Notes: generated by a model not told the origin, from the letters alone. A stretch of DNA of 64,000 bases from Limnohabitans radicicola (GCF_014837235.1 NZ_JACYFT010000002.1:434001-498000), one strand, 5' to 3'. Positions 46,810 to 57,373 are shown, numbered from the stretch's first letter. Program-made: numbers and translations.

Positions 46810-48287
46810 ACACATCGGAATGGATTGGCCGTAAGGTCGCCGGTTGGCTGCCCACAGGCAAACGCGAGGGTGGCGCCAGCGTGTCTGCAGCAGAGGGCAA
46901 GCCCGATGGCCGGGCCGCCAAGCCTGCCGCATCCAAAGAGGCTCAGGTGCGCTCGTCGCGTGAACGGCTCAATGCCACTTTGCGTCAGAAAGAAGAAGCG
47001 TTGTCGCCGCGCGTGCTGCGCCGCACCCTGACCGAGCTGCAGGCCATCGTCGACCCCAGCGTGAGCGAGGTCGAGGGCGGCAAGCGCGCCCGGGGTGTGG
47101 CCCAGTGGTACACCAAGGCCACGCCCGAGCAGCGCCAGGACTGCTGGCTGCTGATGAGCGAGCAGTTCGCGCCCGATGCGAGCAAGGTCAAAGCCGCACG
47201 CGAGCAGTACGAAGCCGCCGTGGGTACACCCGACGAAGGTGTGGCCGAGATCCGTTTGCGCAAAGCCCTGGTGTCGCCGCGCACACGGTTGCTGCAACGT
47301 TTTGCGGCCTTCCCCGAAGGCATGCGTTTTCTGGTTGACTTGCGCCAGGAGCTGATGCCCGCGCTCAAGTCGAACAAACGCCTGCTGGCCCTCGAAGCCG
47401 AGCTGGAGAACCTGTTCACCACTTGGTTCGATGTGGCCTTTCTGGAGTTGCGCCGCATTAGCTGGGATTCGCCCGCCAGCCTGGTTGAAAAACTCATCAA
47501 GTACGAAGCGGTGCACGACATCAAGAGCTGGGGCGACGTCAAGAACCGGCTCGATTCGGACCGACGCTGCTACGGCTTTTTTCACCCGCGTTTGCCGGAT
47601 GAGCCTCTGATTTTTGTGGAGGTGGCGTTCATGGATGAGATCGCCGCCAGCATCACCCCTTTGCTGGATGAAGCGGCGGAGGCGGTGGACCTGAGCCGGG
47701 CAACCACGGCGATTTTTTACTCCATCAGCAACACCCAGCAAGGCCTCAAGGGCGTGAGCTTTGGCGACTCGCTGATCAAGCGGGTGGTGGAGACTCTGCG
47801 GGCCGACTTTCCCAAACTCAAGACCTTTGCCACCCTGTCGCCGATCCCGGGGTTTCGGGCCTGGCTGAACAAAAATGCCGAGCGCATGCTCGAAGCCACG
47901 CCCGAAAAAGTCCGCACCCAGCTGGGCCGCGCCGTGGGTTTTGAGCCAGTGACGGCAGGGCATGTGCTGTCGGCGCTGGACCAGGTGCCCACCTTGCCTG
48001 AGCGCTCGGCCTTGCGCCAGTGGCTGCTGGCGTGTGCCGCGCATTACCTGGGCAAGGAGCTCAGCGATGAGCGCCCGGCCGACCCGGTGGCCCGTTTTCA
48101 CCTGGGCAACGGCGCCCGCGTTGAGCAGATCAATTGGGCTGCCGACCTGTCCAGTAAGGGCATCAAGCAGTCGTTTGGCCTGATGGTCAACTATCTGTAC
48201 GATCTGCGCAGACTCGACCGCCACCGTCAGGGTCTGGCCCAAGGGCGTGTGCCTGTGTCAGACGGTGTCGAGCGCTTGTATTTTTGA
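46806..48287 (+). CDS. matA: Malonyl-CoA decarboxylase
   Basis: Decarboxylates malonyl-CoA to acetyl-CoA. The 493-residue protein has a Lys/Ala-rich leader, a helical N-terminal domain (about 60-200) and a GNAT-fold catalytic domain with PLIFVEVAFMDEI, ISNTQQGLKGVSFG, FATLSPIPGF (candidate catalytic Ser near 345) and RFHLGNGARVEQINWAAD (candidate His near 432). It is coupled to the GntR-type gene and separated from malonyl-CoA synthetase by a Bug-type binding-protein gene. Confidence 0.93.
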   Translation: MNTSEWIGRKVAGWLPTGKREGGASVSAAEGKPDGRAAKPAASKEAQVRSSRERLNATLRQKEEALSPRVLRRTLTELQAIVDPSVSEVEGGKRARGVAQWYTKATPEQRQDCWLLMSEQFAPDASKVKAAREQYEAAVGTPDEGVAEIRLRKALVSPRTRLLQRFAAFPEGMRFLVDLRQELMPALKSNKRLLALEAELENLFTTWFDVAFLELRRISWDSPASLVEKLIKYEAVHDIKSWGDVKNRLDSDRRCYGFFHPRLPDEPLIFVEVAFMDEIAASITPLLDEAAEAVDLSRATTAIFYSISNTQQGLKGVSFGDSLIKRVVETLRADFPKLKTFATLSPIPGFRAWLNKNAERMLEATPEKVRTQLGRAVGFEPVTAGHVLSALDQVPTLPERSALRQWLLACAAHYLGKELSDERPADPVARFHLGNGARVEQINWAADLSSKGIKQSFGLMVNYLYDLRRLDRHRQGLAQGRVPVSDGVERLYF

Positions 48288-48328
48288 GCAGAACTTCAAC
48301 GATTTCATTCATAAAAAAGGGGACAAAC

Positions 48329-49324
48329 ATGACCGTATTCGATTTGCACATGGACCGCCGAGGCGTTCTCAAACTGGCCACTTCCGCAGCCGCCTTGGCC
48401 TCGGGCGCTGTGCAGTCCCAGTCCAGCTGGCCGACCAAGCCGGTGACGATGATCGTGCCATTCCCGGCAGGTGGCGGCACCGACGCATTTGCCCGCCCCT
48501 TGTCGGCGCAGTTCTCGCGCCTGACGGGCAAGCAGCTGATCATTGACAACCGGGGCGGAGCGGGGGGCACGCTGGGCGCGGGCGTGGCGGCCAAGTCGGC
48601 ACCCGATGGCTACACCCTTTTCATGGGGGCGGTGCACCACACGATTGCGCCCTTCATGTACGCCAAGCTCGACTACGACCTGGAACGCGATCTCACGCCC
48701 TTGATCCTGGTGGCCAACGTGCCGCAGGTGCTGGTGGTCAACCCCAAGAAAGTCGATGCGGCCGACTTCAAGACTTTTCTGGAGTTCGTGAAGAAGAATC
48801 CGGCGCGTTTGAACTACGGCTCGGCCGGGGGCGGCACGTCGCACCACTTGGCGGGTGAGTTGTTCAAGCTGCAGACCAAGACCTTCATCACGCACATCCC
48901 TTACCGTGGCGCAGGCCCGGCCTTGCAGGACCTGATCGCAGGCAATGTGGACATGATGTTCGATGGCCTGGGGTCATCGGCCACCCACATCAAGTCCGGC
49001 CGTGTCAAGGCGCTGATGGTCTCGGGCAACAAGCGCAGCCCGGCTTTCCCCGATGTGCCTTGCTCGGCCGAGCTGGGCTTGCCCGATTACACCGTGTCCA
49101 CCTGGTACGGCGTGTGGGCACCCAAGGGCTCGCCTGCCGAGGCCCAGGCCCGCGCCGTGGAGGAAATCCGCAAGGCCTGTCAGACCGATGAAGCCAAAGC
49201 CGTCTGGGCCGGGCAGGGGGCTGAATTCCCCAACCTCACAGGCGCCCAGTTCGATGCCTTCATCAAGGTCGAACTCAAGAAGTGGTCCCAGGTCGTGAAG
49301 GCCTCGGGCGCCAAACTCGATTGA
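48329..49324 (+). CDS. Tripartite tricarboxylate transporter (Bug) binding protein in the malonate operon
   Basis: A 331-residue periplasmic protein. After an arginine pair (MDRRGVLKLATSAAALASG, possibly Tat-type) comes WPTKPVTMIVPFPAGGGTDAFAR and ADGYTLFMG, both family marks. It starts at ATG 48329 after AAGGGGAC. It sits where other malonate operons have the permease MatC, so it probably binds malonate or a related dicarboxylate. Membrane partners are not in the window. Confidence 0.87.
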   Translation: MTVFDLHMDRRGVLKLATSAAALASGAVQSQSSWPTKPVTMIVPFPAGGGTDAFARPLSAQFSRLTGKQLIIDNRGGAGGTLGAGVAAKSAPDGYTLFMGAVHHTIAPFMYAKLDYDLERDLTPLILVANVPQVLVVNPKKVDAADFKTFLEFVKKNPARLNYGSAGGGTSHHLAGELFKLQTKTFITHIPYRGAGPALQDLIAGNVDMMFDGLGSSATHIKSGRVKALMVSGNKRSPAFPDVPCSAELGLPDYTVSTWYGVWAPKGSPAEAQARAVEEIRKACQTDEAKAVWAGQGAEFPNLTGAQFDAFIKVELKKWSQVVKASGAKLD

Positions 49325-49364
49325 GCCGGCTTACCCTTTTGTTTGTTCCTCTTTCTGGATCCAC

Positions 49365-50909
49365 ATGAGCAACCACAACCTCTTTGCCGCATTGCGTGCG
49401 GCTTTTCCCTCAGATTTGAACGCCGTGGCGGTGGAAACCGACGAAGGCCTGCGCTACAGCTGGCGCGATTTGGACCGCGCCACCGCCATGATGGCCAACC
49501 TGCTCGCCTCGCTCGATTTGCCTCAAGGTAGCCGCATCGCCGTGCAGGTCGAAAAATCGGTCGAAGCGATGATGTTGTACTTGGCCACACTGCGTGCCGG
49601 GTATGTGTTTCTGCCGCTCAACACGGCCTACCAGAGTGCCGAGATCGAGTATTTCATTGGCAACGCCGAGCCGGCCGTGGTGGTGTGCAGCCCGGCCAAT
49701 TTCGGTTGGGTCAGCAAGATCGCCTTCAAGGCGGGCACCCAGCATGTGTTCACGCTGGGTGACGACCGCACGGGCAGCCTGCTCGATCGTGCAGCCCACC
49801 ACAGTGACCAGCACAAAACAGTCAGCAAAAAAGCCGATGACTTGGCCGCCATTTTGTACACCAGCGGCACCACCGGGCGCAGCAAGGGGGCGATGCTCAC
49901 GCACGGCAACATGCTGTCCAATGCCGTGATGCTCAAGGACTATTGGGGCTGGAAGCGTGGGGATGTGCTCATCCACGCTCTGCCCATCTTCCATGTGCAT
50001 GGCTTGTTTGTGGCCATCCATGGGGCGCTGATCAACGGCAGCAAGATGATCTGGATGGCCAAGTTCGAGCCCAAGCGCGTGATCGCCCGCATGCCCGAGG
50101 CCACGGTGTTCATGGGCGTGCCCACGCTGTACGTGCGCATGCTGGCCGAGCCGGGTATGACGCGCGAAGCGGTGCGCAACATGCGCCTCTTCATAGCAGG
50201 TTCTGCGCCGCTCTTGCTGGAAACCTTCAACGAGTGGCAGCAGCGCACGGGTCACACCATCCTGGAGCGCTACGGCATGAGCGAAACGGTGATGCTGACC
50301 TCCAACCCCTACAGCGCGGACAAGCGCTACGGCAAGCAAACCGAACGCAGAGGCGGCACTGTTGGGTTTCCTCTGCCGGGCGTGTCGCTGCGCGTGCGAG
50401 GTGACGATGGGAAGGATTTGCCCGTGGGCGAGATCGGTGGCATCCAGGTCAAGGGGCCGAACGTGTTCAAGGGCTACTGGCGCATGCCCGAGAAGACGGC
50501 CGAAGAATTCACCTCGGACGGTTATTTCAAGACGGGCGATGTGGGCAAAGTCGATGAGCGCGGTTATGTGACCATCGTGGGCCGCAGCAAAGACCTGATC
50601 ATCAGCGGCGGCTACAACGTGTACCCTGCCGAGATCGAGGGCTACATCAATGAGATGGCGGGCGTGGCCGAGAGCGCACTGGTGGGTGTGCCGCACCCGG
50701 ACTTTGGTGAGGTGGGGGTGGCGGTGGTGATCGCCAAGCCCGGCGCGAACCTGAAGCCCGACGCCATCGTGGCCGATCTGAAGTCCAAGCTGGCCAACTT
50801 CAAGATCCCCAAACGCTGCTTTGTGGTGCCCGAGTTGCCACGCAACACCATGGGCAAGGTGCAGAAGAACCTGCTGCGGGACCAGTACAAGGGTTTGTTT
50901 GCGGCTTGA
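49365..50909 (+). CDS. matB: Malonyl-CoA synthetase
   Basis: Activates malonate with ATP and CoA. The 514-residue ANL-family enzyme has the P-loop ILYTSGTTGRSKGAML (about residues 163-178), LPIFHVHGLF, the A5 motif ERYGMSET, the hinge YFKTGDVGKVDERGYVTIVGR and the C-terminal Lys in PRNTMGKVQKNLL. HVHGL and the overall pattern are those of MatB/ACSF3 rather than acetate or long-chain ligases. With the decarboxylase two genes upstream it turns malonate into acetyl-CoA. Confidence 0.92.
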   Translation: MSNHNLFAALRAAFPSDLNAVAVETDEGLRYSWRDLDRATAMMANLLASLDLPQGSRIAVQVEKSVEAMMLYLATLRAGYVFLPLNTAYQSAEIEYFIGNAEPAVVVCSPANFGWVSKIAFKAGTQHVFTLGDDRTGSLLDRAAHHSDQHKTVSKKADDLAAILYTSGTTGRSKGAMLTHGNMLSNAVMLKDYWGWKRGDVLIHALPIFHVHGLFVAIHGALINGSKMIWMAKFEPKRVIARMPEATVFMGVPTLYVRMLAEPGMTREAVRNMRLFIAGSAPLLLETFNEWQQRTGHTILERYGMSETVMLTSNPYSADKRYGKQTERRGGTVGFPLPGVSLRVRGDDGKDLPVGEIGGIQVKGPNVFKGYWRMPEKTAEEFTSDGYFKTGDVGKVDERGYVTIVGRSKDLIISGGYNVYPAEIEGYINEMAGVAESALVGVPHPDFGEVGVAVVIAKPGANLKPDAIVADLKSKLANFKIPKRCFVVPELPRNTMGKVQKNLLRDQYKGLFAA

Positions 50910-50996
50910 ACCTGGGGTGCAAGCGCCAAAGTGAACTTGGACTGGGCAGGTACCAGCGCACACTCAAACAGCTGAAAGTTGAATGTGCGCTGAACT

Positions 50997-51071
50997 CGCC
51001 AAGGCGATAGCCTGCTTGGGCGATTTGGCGAGCGCAGCGAGTATGAGCCCGGGCAGGCTATCGCCTTGGCG
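50997..51071. repeat. Long perfect inverted repeat between matB and uspA
   Basis: A 19-bp perfect inverted repeat (50997-51015 and 51053-51071), extended inward by about six more pairs including two G-U, encloses a loop of about 25 nt with GCGAGCGCAGCGAG inside. No T-run follows on either strand. It lies between two converging genes. It could be a factor-dependent terminator or a copy of a dispersed repeat family. Confidence 0.85.
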
Positions 51072-51091
51072 GGCTATACAAGACAAGACCT

Positions 51092-51535
51092 TCAGCGCAA
51101 CACCAGCACCGGGATGTGCGAGTGCGTCAGCACCTGCTGGGTTTCGCTGCCCAGCAGCAGGCGCTTGATGCCCTTGCGGCCATGCGAGGCCATCACGATC
51201 AGGTCGGCTTTTTGTTTTTTGGCGGTCGCGATGAGCGCATCCGACACCACATCGGATTTGACCGTCACGGTCTTGGTGCTCACACCTTTGGCTTTGGCGG
51301 CTTTGGCCACCGCGTCCAGGTTGGCCTGGGCGGCATCGGTCCATTGTTTTTCGATGCGGCTGATTTCCTGGGCCGACAACGGGATGCTGCCTTCAAAGTA
51401 CGCCTGGGGGTAACGTGGCACGACTTTGACGGCCACCAGTTCGGCAGCACAGCTTGCGGCCAATTGAATGGCACTGGTCACCGCTTTTTTGGACAGGGTG
51501 GAGCCATCGGTCGCGACAAGAATGCGTGAGTACAT
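51092..51535 (-). CDS. uspA: Universal stress protein, UspA family
   Basis: A 147-residue ATP-binding-type Usp. It begins MYSRILVATDGSTLSKKAV, and the nucleotide loop reads ASHG-X9-GS (ASHGRKGIKRLLLGSETQ), so the first Gly of the consensus is Ala. It may help survival in growth arrest or low oxygen. It is divergent from ccoI and shares with it an FNR-type box 60 bases upstream of the start, which suggests anaerobic induction. The extension to 51577 upstream is rejected for lack of a start signal. Confidence 0.92.
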   Translation of the reverse strand: MYSRILVATDGSTLSKKAVTSAIQLAASCAAELVAVKVVPRYPQAYFEGSIPLSAQEISRIEKQWTDAAQANLDAVAKAAKAKGVSTKTVTVKSDVVSDALIATAKKQKADLIVMASHGRKGIKRLLLGSETQQVLTHSHIPVLVLR

Positions 51536-51594
51536 GCGTGTTCTCCTCAGAACGGTTGAAAACTTCAGTCTAGGCACTCAGGGCTTTTTCTTTC

Positions 51595-51608
51595 TTGATG
51601 CATGTCAA
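51595..51608. promoter_or_regulatory. FNR-type box shared by uspA and ccoI
   Basis: TTGAT-GCAT-GTCAA matches the FNR consensus TTGAT-N4-ATCAA at 9 of 10 fixed positions. The centre is 66 bases before the uspA start and 41 before the chosen ccoI start. Confidence 0.75.
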
Positions 51609-51642
51609 GCTCTGTGTCAGGTCTCTGGCGTATCTTCAGAAC

Positions 51643-53988
51643 ATGACCTCAGTCGATGTTTTGGCCATGACCCTTCCAAAAGGGCCGCTCGATGCGGCTG
51701 TGGCCGAAGGTGAGCGGCTGAAATTGCTCGATGACCCACAGGAGTGGGCCCATTTCAGCCATACCGAGCCCGACGGCGCCTGCGCGTCCAGCGTGGTCTT
51801 TGAGGGCATGCACTGTGCGGCTTGCGCCATCACCATCGAAGACGCTTTGCTGCACGTGCCAGGCGTGCAATCGGTGCAGATCAGTGCGGCCAGCCACAGG
51901 GGCCGTGTGGTCTGGTCGCCCCAAAAGACAAAGCCATCGCTGTGGATGACAGCGGCTGAACAGGTGGGCTACCGCGCCGTGCCCGCCAACGATGCCCACG
52001 CCCACGAGCGCCGCCGCCAGGAAGCGCGGCGCATGGTCTGGCGGGTGGCGGTGGCAGGGTTGTGCATGATGCAGGTGATGATGTACGCCACGCCCGCGTA
52101 CGTCACCGCACCGGGCGAGATCACCCCTGACATGGTGGCCTTGCTGCGTTGGGCTTCGTGGGTCCTGTCCTTGCCGGTGATGCTGTTTTCGTGTGCGCCG
52201 TTCTTCCGGGCCGCTTGGCGGGATCTGCGTCAGCGCCAGATCAGCATGGATTTGCCCGTGGCGCTGGGCATGCTGGCGACTTTTGTGGTCAGCAGCCTGG
52301 GCACCTTTGAGCCCGACGGGCCATTCGGTGCCGAGGTCTATTTCGACTCGCTGACCATGTTTGTTTTCTTTTTGCTGGCTGGGCGCTGGCTGGAGTTGAG
52401 GCTGCGTGACCGTACCGCCGGGGCGCTCGAAGCCGTGCTCAACCGCCTGCCCGACAGTGTGAGCCGCCGCACCGCCGATGGGGGCTGGGAGCCTGTGTCG
52501 GTGCGCCGTCTGGCGGTGGGCGATGTGCTGGAGGTGCTGCCCGGGCAGGCGCTGGCAGGCGACGGCACCATTTTGAGCGGTCAGACCCAGGTCGATGAGG
52601 CTTTGTTGACGGGCGAGTCGCGGCCCTTGAGTCGGGGCGTGGGCGAACGCGTGATCGCAGGGAGCCACAACCTCAGTGGCCGCATTGAGGTGCGCATCGA
52701 CCAGGTGGGGGCGGCCACACGCTACGCCCAGATCGTGGCGCTGATGGAAAACGCTTCGCTGACCCGGCCTCCGATGGCCCTGGTGGCGGACCGCGTGGCC
52801 AAGCCATTTCTGATGCTGGTGCTGTTGGCGGCGGCTGGGGCGGCGGCACATGGCTGGTCCTCTGGCCCCGCGCACGCCGTGATGGTGGCGGTGGCGGTGC
52901 TGGTGGTGACTTGCCCCTGCGCTTTGTCGCTGGCCACGCCGGCGGCCATGCTGGCCACAGCCGGGGCGCTGGCCCGCAGCGGTGTGCTGGTGCGCCGCCT
53001 GGAGGCGCTGCAGAACCTGGCGGGCATCGACACGGTGGTGTTCGACAAGACCGGCACGCTCACGCACGATGCGTTTGCGCTGGCCGATATCCATGTCCGC
53101 GAGGGTGTGGCACCCGAGCAGGCTTTGAGCTGGGCCGCCGCGCTGGCGCGCCAGTCGCTGCATCCGGTCTCGCGTGCCCTGTGGGCGCAGGCCCGCCAGC
53201 GTGCCCAGGCGTTCGGCAGCCTGACTGAACTGGAGGCGCAGACGGTGTCGCAGGTGTCGGAAACGGCTGGGCAGGGCGTCGCCGCTGTGCTGGCACGCCC
53301 GGGCGGGCAGCCCCTGGCCTTGCGTTTGGGCTCGGCCACTTATTGCCAGGCCCCGGCAGCCAGGGCAGAGCGTTTGCAGGTATGCCTGGCCGATGACGCG
53401 GGTTGGCTGGCCACTTTTGAGCTGCAAGAAGAAGTGCGCCAGGAGGCCGCGGGGGTGGTTGCCCAACTGCAAGCCCTGGGCCTGTCGGTGCAGGTGCTGT
53501 CGGGTGACGCGCCGCAGGCGGTGGCGCAGGTCGCAGCAGCGGTTGGCATTGCCGCCTACCGGGGGGGCTGCACGCCGCAGGACAAATTGCTGCACATGCG
53601 TGGACTCCAGCAAGAGGGTCACCGGGTGGCCATGGTCGGTGACGGACTCAACGATGGCCCGGTGCTGGCAGGCGCGGATGCCTCGTTCGCGCTGGGTCAG
53701 GCGGTGCCCTTGGCCCAGTCCAAAGCCGATTTCGTGCTGATGAGCGGGCAACTCACGGTGCTGGTCGACACCTGGCGGCGCAGCCGCCAGACCTTGCGCA
53801 TCGTCAAGCAAAACCTGGCCTGGGCCGCCATCTACAACGCCGCTTGCGTGCCTTTGGCCTTGCTCGGCTGGCTGCCCGCCTGGGGCGCTGGCCTGGGCAT
53901 GGCGCTCAGTTCCTTGCTGGTGGTGCTCAATGCCTTGCGTCTGTCGACATCCATTTCTGCGGGCTCACCCGCCATTGAGGACCATTGA
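51643..53988 (+). CDS. ccoI: Copper-transporting P-type ATPase for cbb3 oxidase assembly
   Basis: A 781-residue P1B ATPase (CcoI/FixI) that moves Cu(I) across the inner membrane to supply CcoN. The N-terminal metal-binding domain has GMHCAACAITIEDAL, the membrane CPC motif is VVTCPCALSLATPA, the phosphorylation motif is FDKTGTLTHD and the hinge MVGDGLNDGPVLAGAD. ATG 51643 is chosen; ATG 51667 is possible if transcription starts close to 51643 as the FNR box position suggests. It is followed by ccoS, 1 base after its stop. Confidence 0.92.
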   Translation: MTSVDVLAMTLPKGPLDAAVAEGERLKLLDDPQEWAHFSHTEPDGACASSVVFEGMHCAACAITIEDALLHVPGVQSVQISAASHRGRVVWSPQKTKPSLWMTAAEQVGYRAVPANDAHAHERRRQEARRMVWRVAVAGLCMMQVMMYATPAYVTAPGEITPDMVALLRWASWVLSLPVMLFSCAPFFRAAWRDLRQRQISMDLPVALGMLATFVVSSLGTFEPDGPFGAEVYFDSLTMFVFFLLAGRWLELRLRDRTAGALEAVLNRLPDSVSRRTADGGWEPVSVRRLAVGDVLEVLPGQALAGDGTILSGQTQVDEALLTGESRPLSRGVGERVIAGSHNLSGRIEVRIDQVGAATRYAQIVALMENASLTRPPMALVADRVAKPFLMLVLLAAAGAAAHGWSSGPAHAVMVAVAVLVVTCPCALSLATPAAMLATAGALARSGVLVRRLEALQNLAGIDTVVFDKTGTLTHDAFALADIHVREGVAPEQALSWAAALARQSLHPVSRALWAQARQRAQAFGSLTELEAQTVSQVSETAGQGVAAVLARPGGQPLALRLGSATYCQAPAARAERLQVCLADDAGWLATFELQEEVRQEAAGVVAQLQALGLSVQVLSGDAPQAVAQVAAAVGIAAYRGGCTPQDKLLHMRGLQQEGHRVAMVGDGLNDGPVLAGADASFALGQAVPLAQSKADFVLMSGQLTVLVDTWRRSRQTLRIVKQNLAWAAIYNAACVPLALLGWLPAWGAGLGMALSSLLVVLNALRLSTSISAGSPAIEDH

Positions 53989-53989
53989 C

Positions 53990-54127
53990 ATGGACATCCT
54001 TTTTTTACTGATTCCGCTGTCGGTCGGTTTGGTGTTTTTCATCCTGGGTGGGCTTTGGTGGGCGGTCCACAAAGGCCAGTTCGAGGACATTGAGGCCGAA
54101 GGTGAACGGATTTTGAGAAACGATTGA
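53990..54127 (+). CDS. ccoS: cbb3 oxidase assembly protein CcoS
   Basis: A 45-residue single-pass membrane protein starting MDILFLLIPLSVGLVFFILG, with WWAVHKGQFEDIEAEGERIL after the helix: the classical CcoS layout (a tyrosine/tryptophan-basic junction and an acidic tail). It is required for haem/copper insertion into CcoN. It is coupled to ccoI, and its stop codon lies inside the FNR box of the ccoNOQP operon. Confidence 0.93.
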   Translation: MDILFLLIPLSVGLVFFILGGLWWAVHKGQFEDIEAEGERILRND

Positions 54128-54137
54128 TATGCATCAA
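54124..54137. promoter_or_regulatory. Perfect FNR box upstream of ccoNOQP
   Basis: TTGAT-ATGC-ATCAA is a full match to the FNR consensus and overlaps the ccoS stop. Its centre is 66 bases before the ccoN ATG. Placed at -41.5, it would give a leader of about 25 nt. Confidence 0.9.
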
Positions 54138-54196
54138 GCCTGCGTTGGCCGACATGGGCGAAACTTGTTCAGGTTTTACATCAAGAAGAGGTGAAA

Positions 54197-55633
<1,437 letters not shown>

Positions 55634-55646
55634 GGAGAAACGAAAC

Positions 55647-56273
55647 ATGTCCAACAACAATACGGGCGGCGGTCTGTCCCACGAAAAGATCGAAACCAGC
55701 AACTTCCTGATGATCGTGCTGATCCTTCTGGTGCTGCTGTTCGGTGGCCTGGTCGAGATCGTGCCCCTGTTCTTCCAGAAGTCGACCACCCAGCCAGTGG
55801 AGGGACTCAAGCCCTACACCGCATTGCAAGTGGCCGGACGTGATGTTTACATCCGTGAGGGTTGCTACAACTGCCACTCGCAGATGATCCGTCCTTTCCG
55901 CGCCGAGACCCTGCGTTATGGCCCTTATTCGGTGGCAGGCGAGTTTGTGTATGACCATCCCTTCCAGTGGGGCTCCAAACGCACCGGTCCTGACCTGGCC
56001 CGTGTGGGTGGCCGTTACAGCGACGAATGGCACCGCATCCACCTGACCAACCCACGTGATGTGGTGCCCGAGTCCAACATGCCGGCTTATCCCTGGCTTG
56101 AAAAGAACACCGTGGACGCCGACAGCTTGCCAGCACACATGAAGGGCCTGCGGACGCTGGGCGCGCCTTACAGCGACGAAGAGATCGCCAAGGCGGCTGA
56201 CGAAGTCAAGGGCAAGACCGAGCTGGAGGCGGTGATCGCCTACCTGCAAGGTCTGGGCATCCATCGCAAATAA
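55647..56273 (+). CDS. ccoO: cbb3-type cytochrome c oxidase subunit II
   Basis: A 208-residue mono-haem cytochrome c anchored by an N-terminal helix (residues about 20-45). The haem site is [10 protein letters not shown] (Cys73, Cys76, His77), with the distal Met in [13 protein letters not shown]. The start MSNNNTGGG is chosen after GAGGAG. It passes electrons from CcoP to CcoN. Confidence 0.97.
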   Translation: MSNNNTGGGLSHEKIETSNFLMIVLILLVLLFGGLVEIVPLFFQKSTTQPVEGLKPYTALQVAGRDVYIREGCYNCHSQMIRPFRAETLRYGPYSVAGEFVYDHPFQWGSKRTGPDLARVGGRYSDEWHRIHLTNPRDVVPESNMPAYPWLEKNTVDADSLPAHMKGLRTLGAPYSDEEIAKAADEVKGKTELEAVIAYLQGLGIHRK

Positions 56274-56282
56274 GGATCTGTC

Positions 56283-56423
56283 ATGGACATCAATACCTTG
56301 CGCTCCATCGTGACCGTGGTGACATTTGCCGTCTTCATCGGCATCCTGTGGTGGGCCATGTCCCGTCGCAACCAAGCCCGCTTTGATGAGGCAGCCCGCC
56401 TGCCTTTCGGTCAGGATGACTGA
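56283..56423 (+). CDS. ccoQ: cbb3-type cytochrome oxidase subunit CcoQ
   Basis: A 46-residue single-helix protein starting MDINTLRSIVTVVTFAVFIG and continuing ILWWAMSRRNQARFDEAARLPF, as in other CcoQ/FixQ proteins. It stabilises the oxidase core. It lies between ccoO and ccoP with 9 bases upstream and 35 downstream, and ends in an acidic tail (QDD). Confidence 0.94.
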   Translation: MDINTLRSIVTVVTFAVFIGILWWAMSRRNQARFDEAARLPFGQDD

Positions 56424-56458
56424 GCTGTCCTCAATGAAAAGAATTTAAAGGAATCGAT

Positions 56459-57373
56459 ATGAGTGACTTCAACGGCAATTTCTGGCACTTGTTTGTGGCC
56501 GGTGTGACGCTGGTCGGCATCGTGGCCTGTTTGATCCTGCTGTGGTTCTCAGGCAAGGCCAAGGCCATGACCGCCAACGACAACACCACGGGCCATGTCT
56601 GGGACGGTGATCTGCGTGAAATGAACAACCCGCTGCCACGCTGGTGGGTGGGCCTGTTCATCATCACCATCGTCTTCGCGCTGGTCTATCTGGCCATGTA
56701 CCCGGGTGCCGGCAACAACGCAGGCCAATTCGGCTGGACCTCTGCAGGCCAGTACACCGCCGAGGTGAACAAGGCCAATGCGGAAGTGGCACCTTTGTAT
56801 GCCAAATTTGCCGGCATGACGGCAGAGCAAGTGTCCAAAGACCCCCAGGCCATGGCCATCGGTGACCGCCTGTTCATGAACAACTGCGCACAGTGCCACG
56901 GCTCTGACGCACGCGGCAGCAAAGGCTTCCCGAACTTGACAGACGCCGACTGGCTGCATGGCGGCTCACCAGAGAAAATCAAGGAAACCCTGGTGCAAGG
57001 CCGCATCGGCCAGATGCCTCCGATGGCCGCTGCTGTGGGCAGCCCTGAAGATGTGCGCAACGTGGCCCACTATGTCCTTAGCCTGTCGGGCAGCCCGCAC
57101 GATTCACTGCGTGCATCGCTGGGCAAGTCCAAGTTTGGTGCTTGCGCTGCATGTCACGGCATGGACGGCAAGGGCAACCCCGCTTTGGGCGCTCCCAACT
57201 TGACCGACGACATCTGGCTGCACGGCTGGGGTGAAAACGCCATCGTGGCCATGATCAACAATGGCAAGGTCAACCAGATGCCAGCCCAAGCCAGCAAGTT
57301 GACCGAAGGCCAGATCCATGTGCTCGCGTCTTATGTCTGGGGCTTGTCCAACAACAAGCCGACAGCCAACTGA
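56459..57373 (+). CDS. ccoP: cbb3-type cytochrome c oxidase subunit III (di-haem)
   Basis: A 304-residue protein with two N-terminal helices (about 9-30 and 62-80) and two cytochrome c domains. Haem sites are NNCAQCHGSD (Cys143, Cys146, His147) and GACAACHGMD (Cys229, Cys232, His233). It starts MSDFNGNFWHLFVAGVTLVG after AAAGGAAT. It takes electrons from a soluble cytochrome c. It is followed by a strong terminator. Confidence 0.97.
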   Translation: MSDFNGNFWHLFVAGVTLVGIVACLILLWFSGKAKAMTANDNTTGHVWDGDLREMNNPLPRWWVGLFIITIVFALVYLAMYPGAGNNAGQFGWTSAGQYTAEVNKANAEVAPLYAKFAGMTAEQVSKDPQAMAIGDRLFMNNCAQCHGSDARGSKGFPNLTDADWLHGGSPEKIKETLVQGRIGQMPPMAAAVGSPEDVRNVAHYVLSLSGSPHDSLRASLGKSKFGACAACHGMDGKGNPALGAPNLTDDIWLHGWGENAIVAMINNGKVNQMPAQASKLTEGQIHVLASYVWGLSNNKPTAN

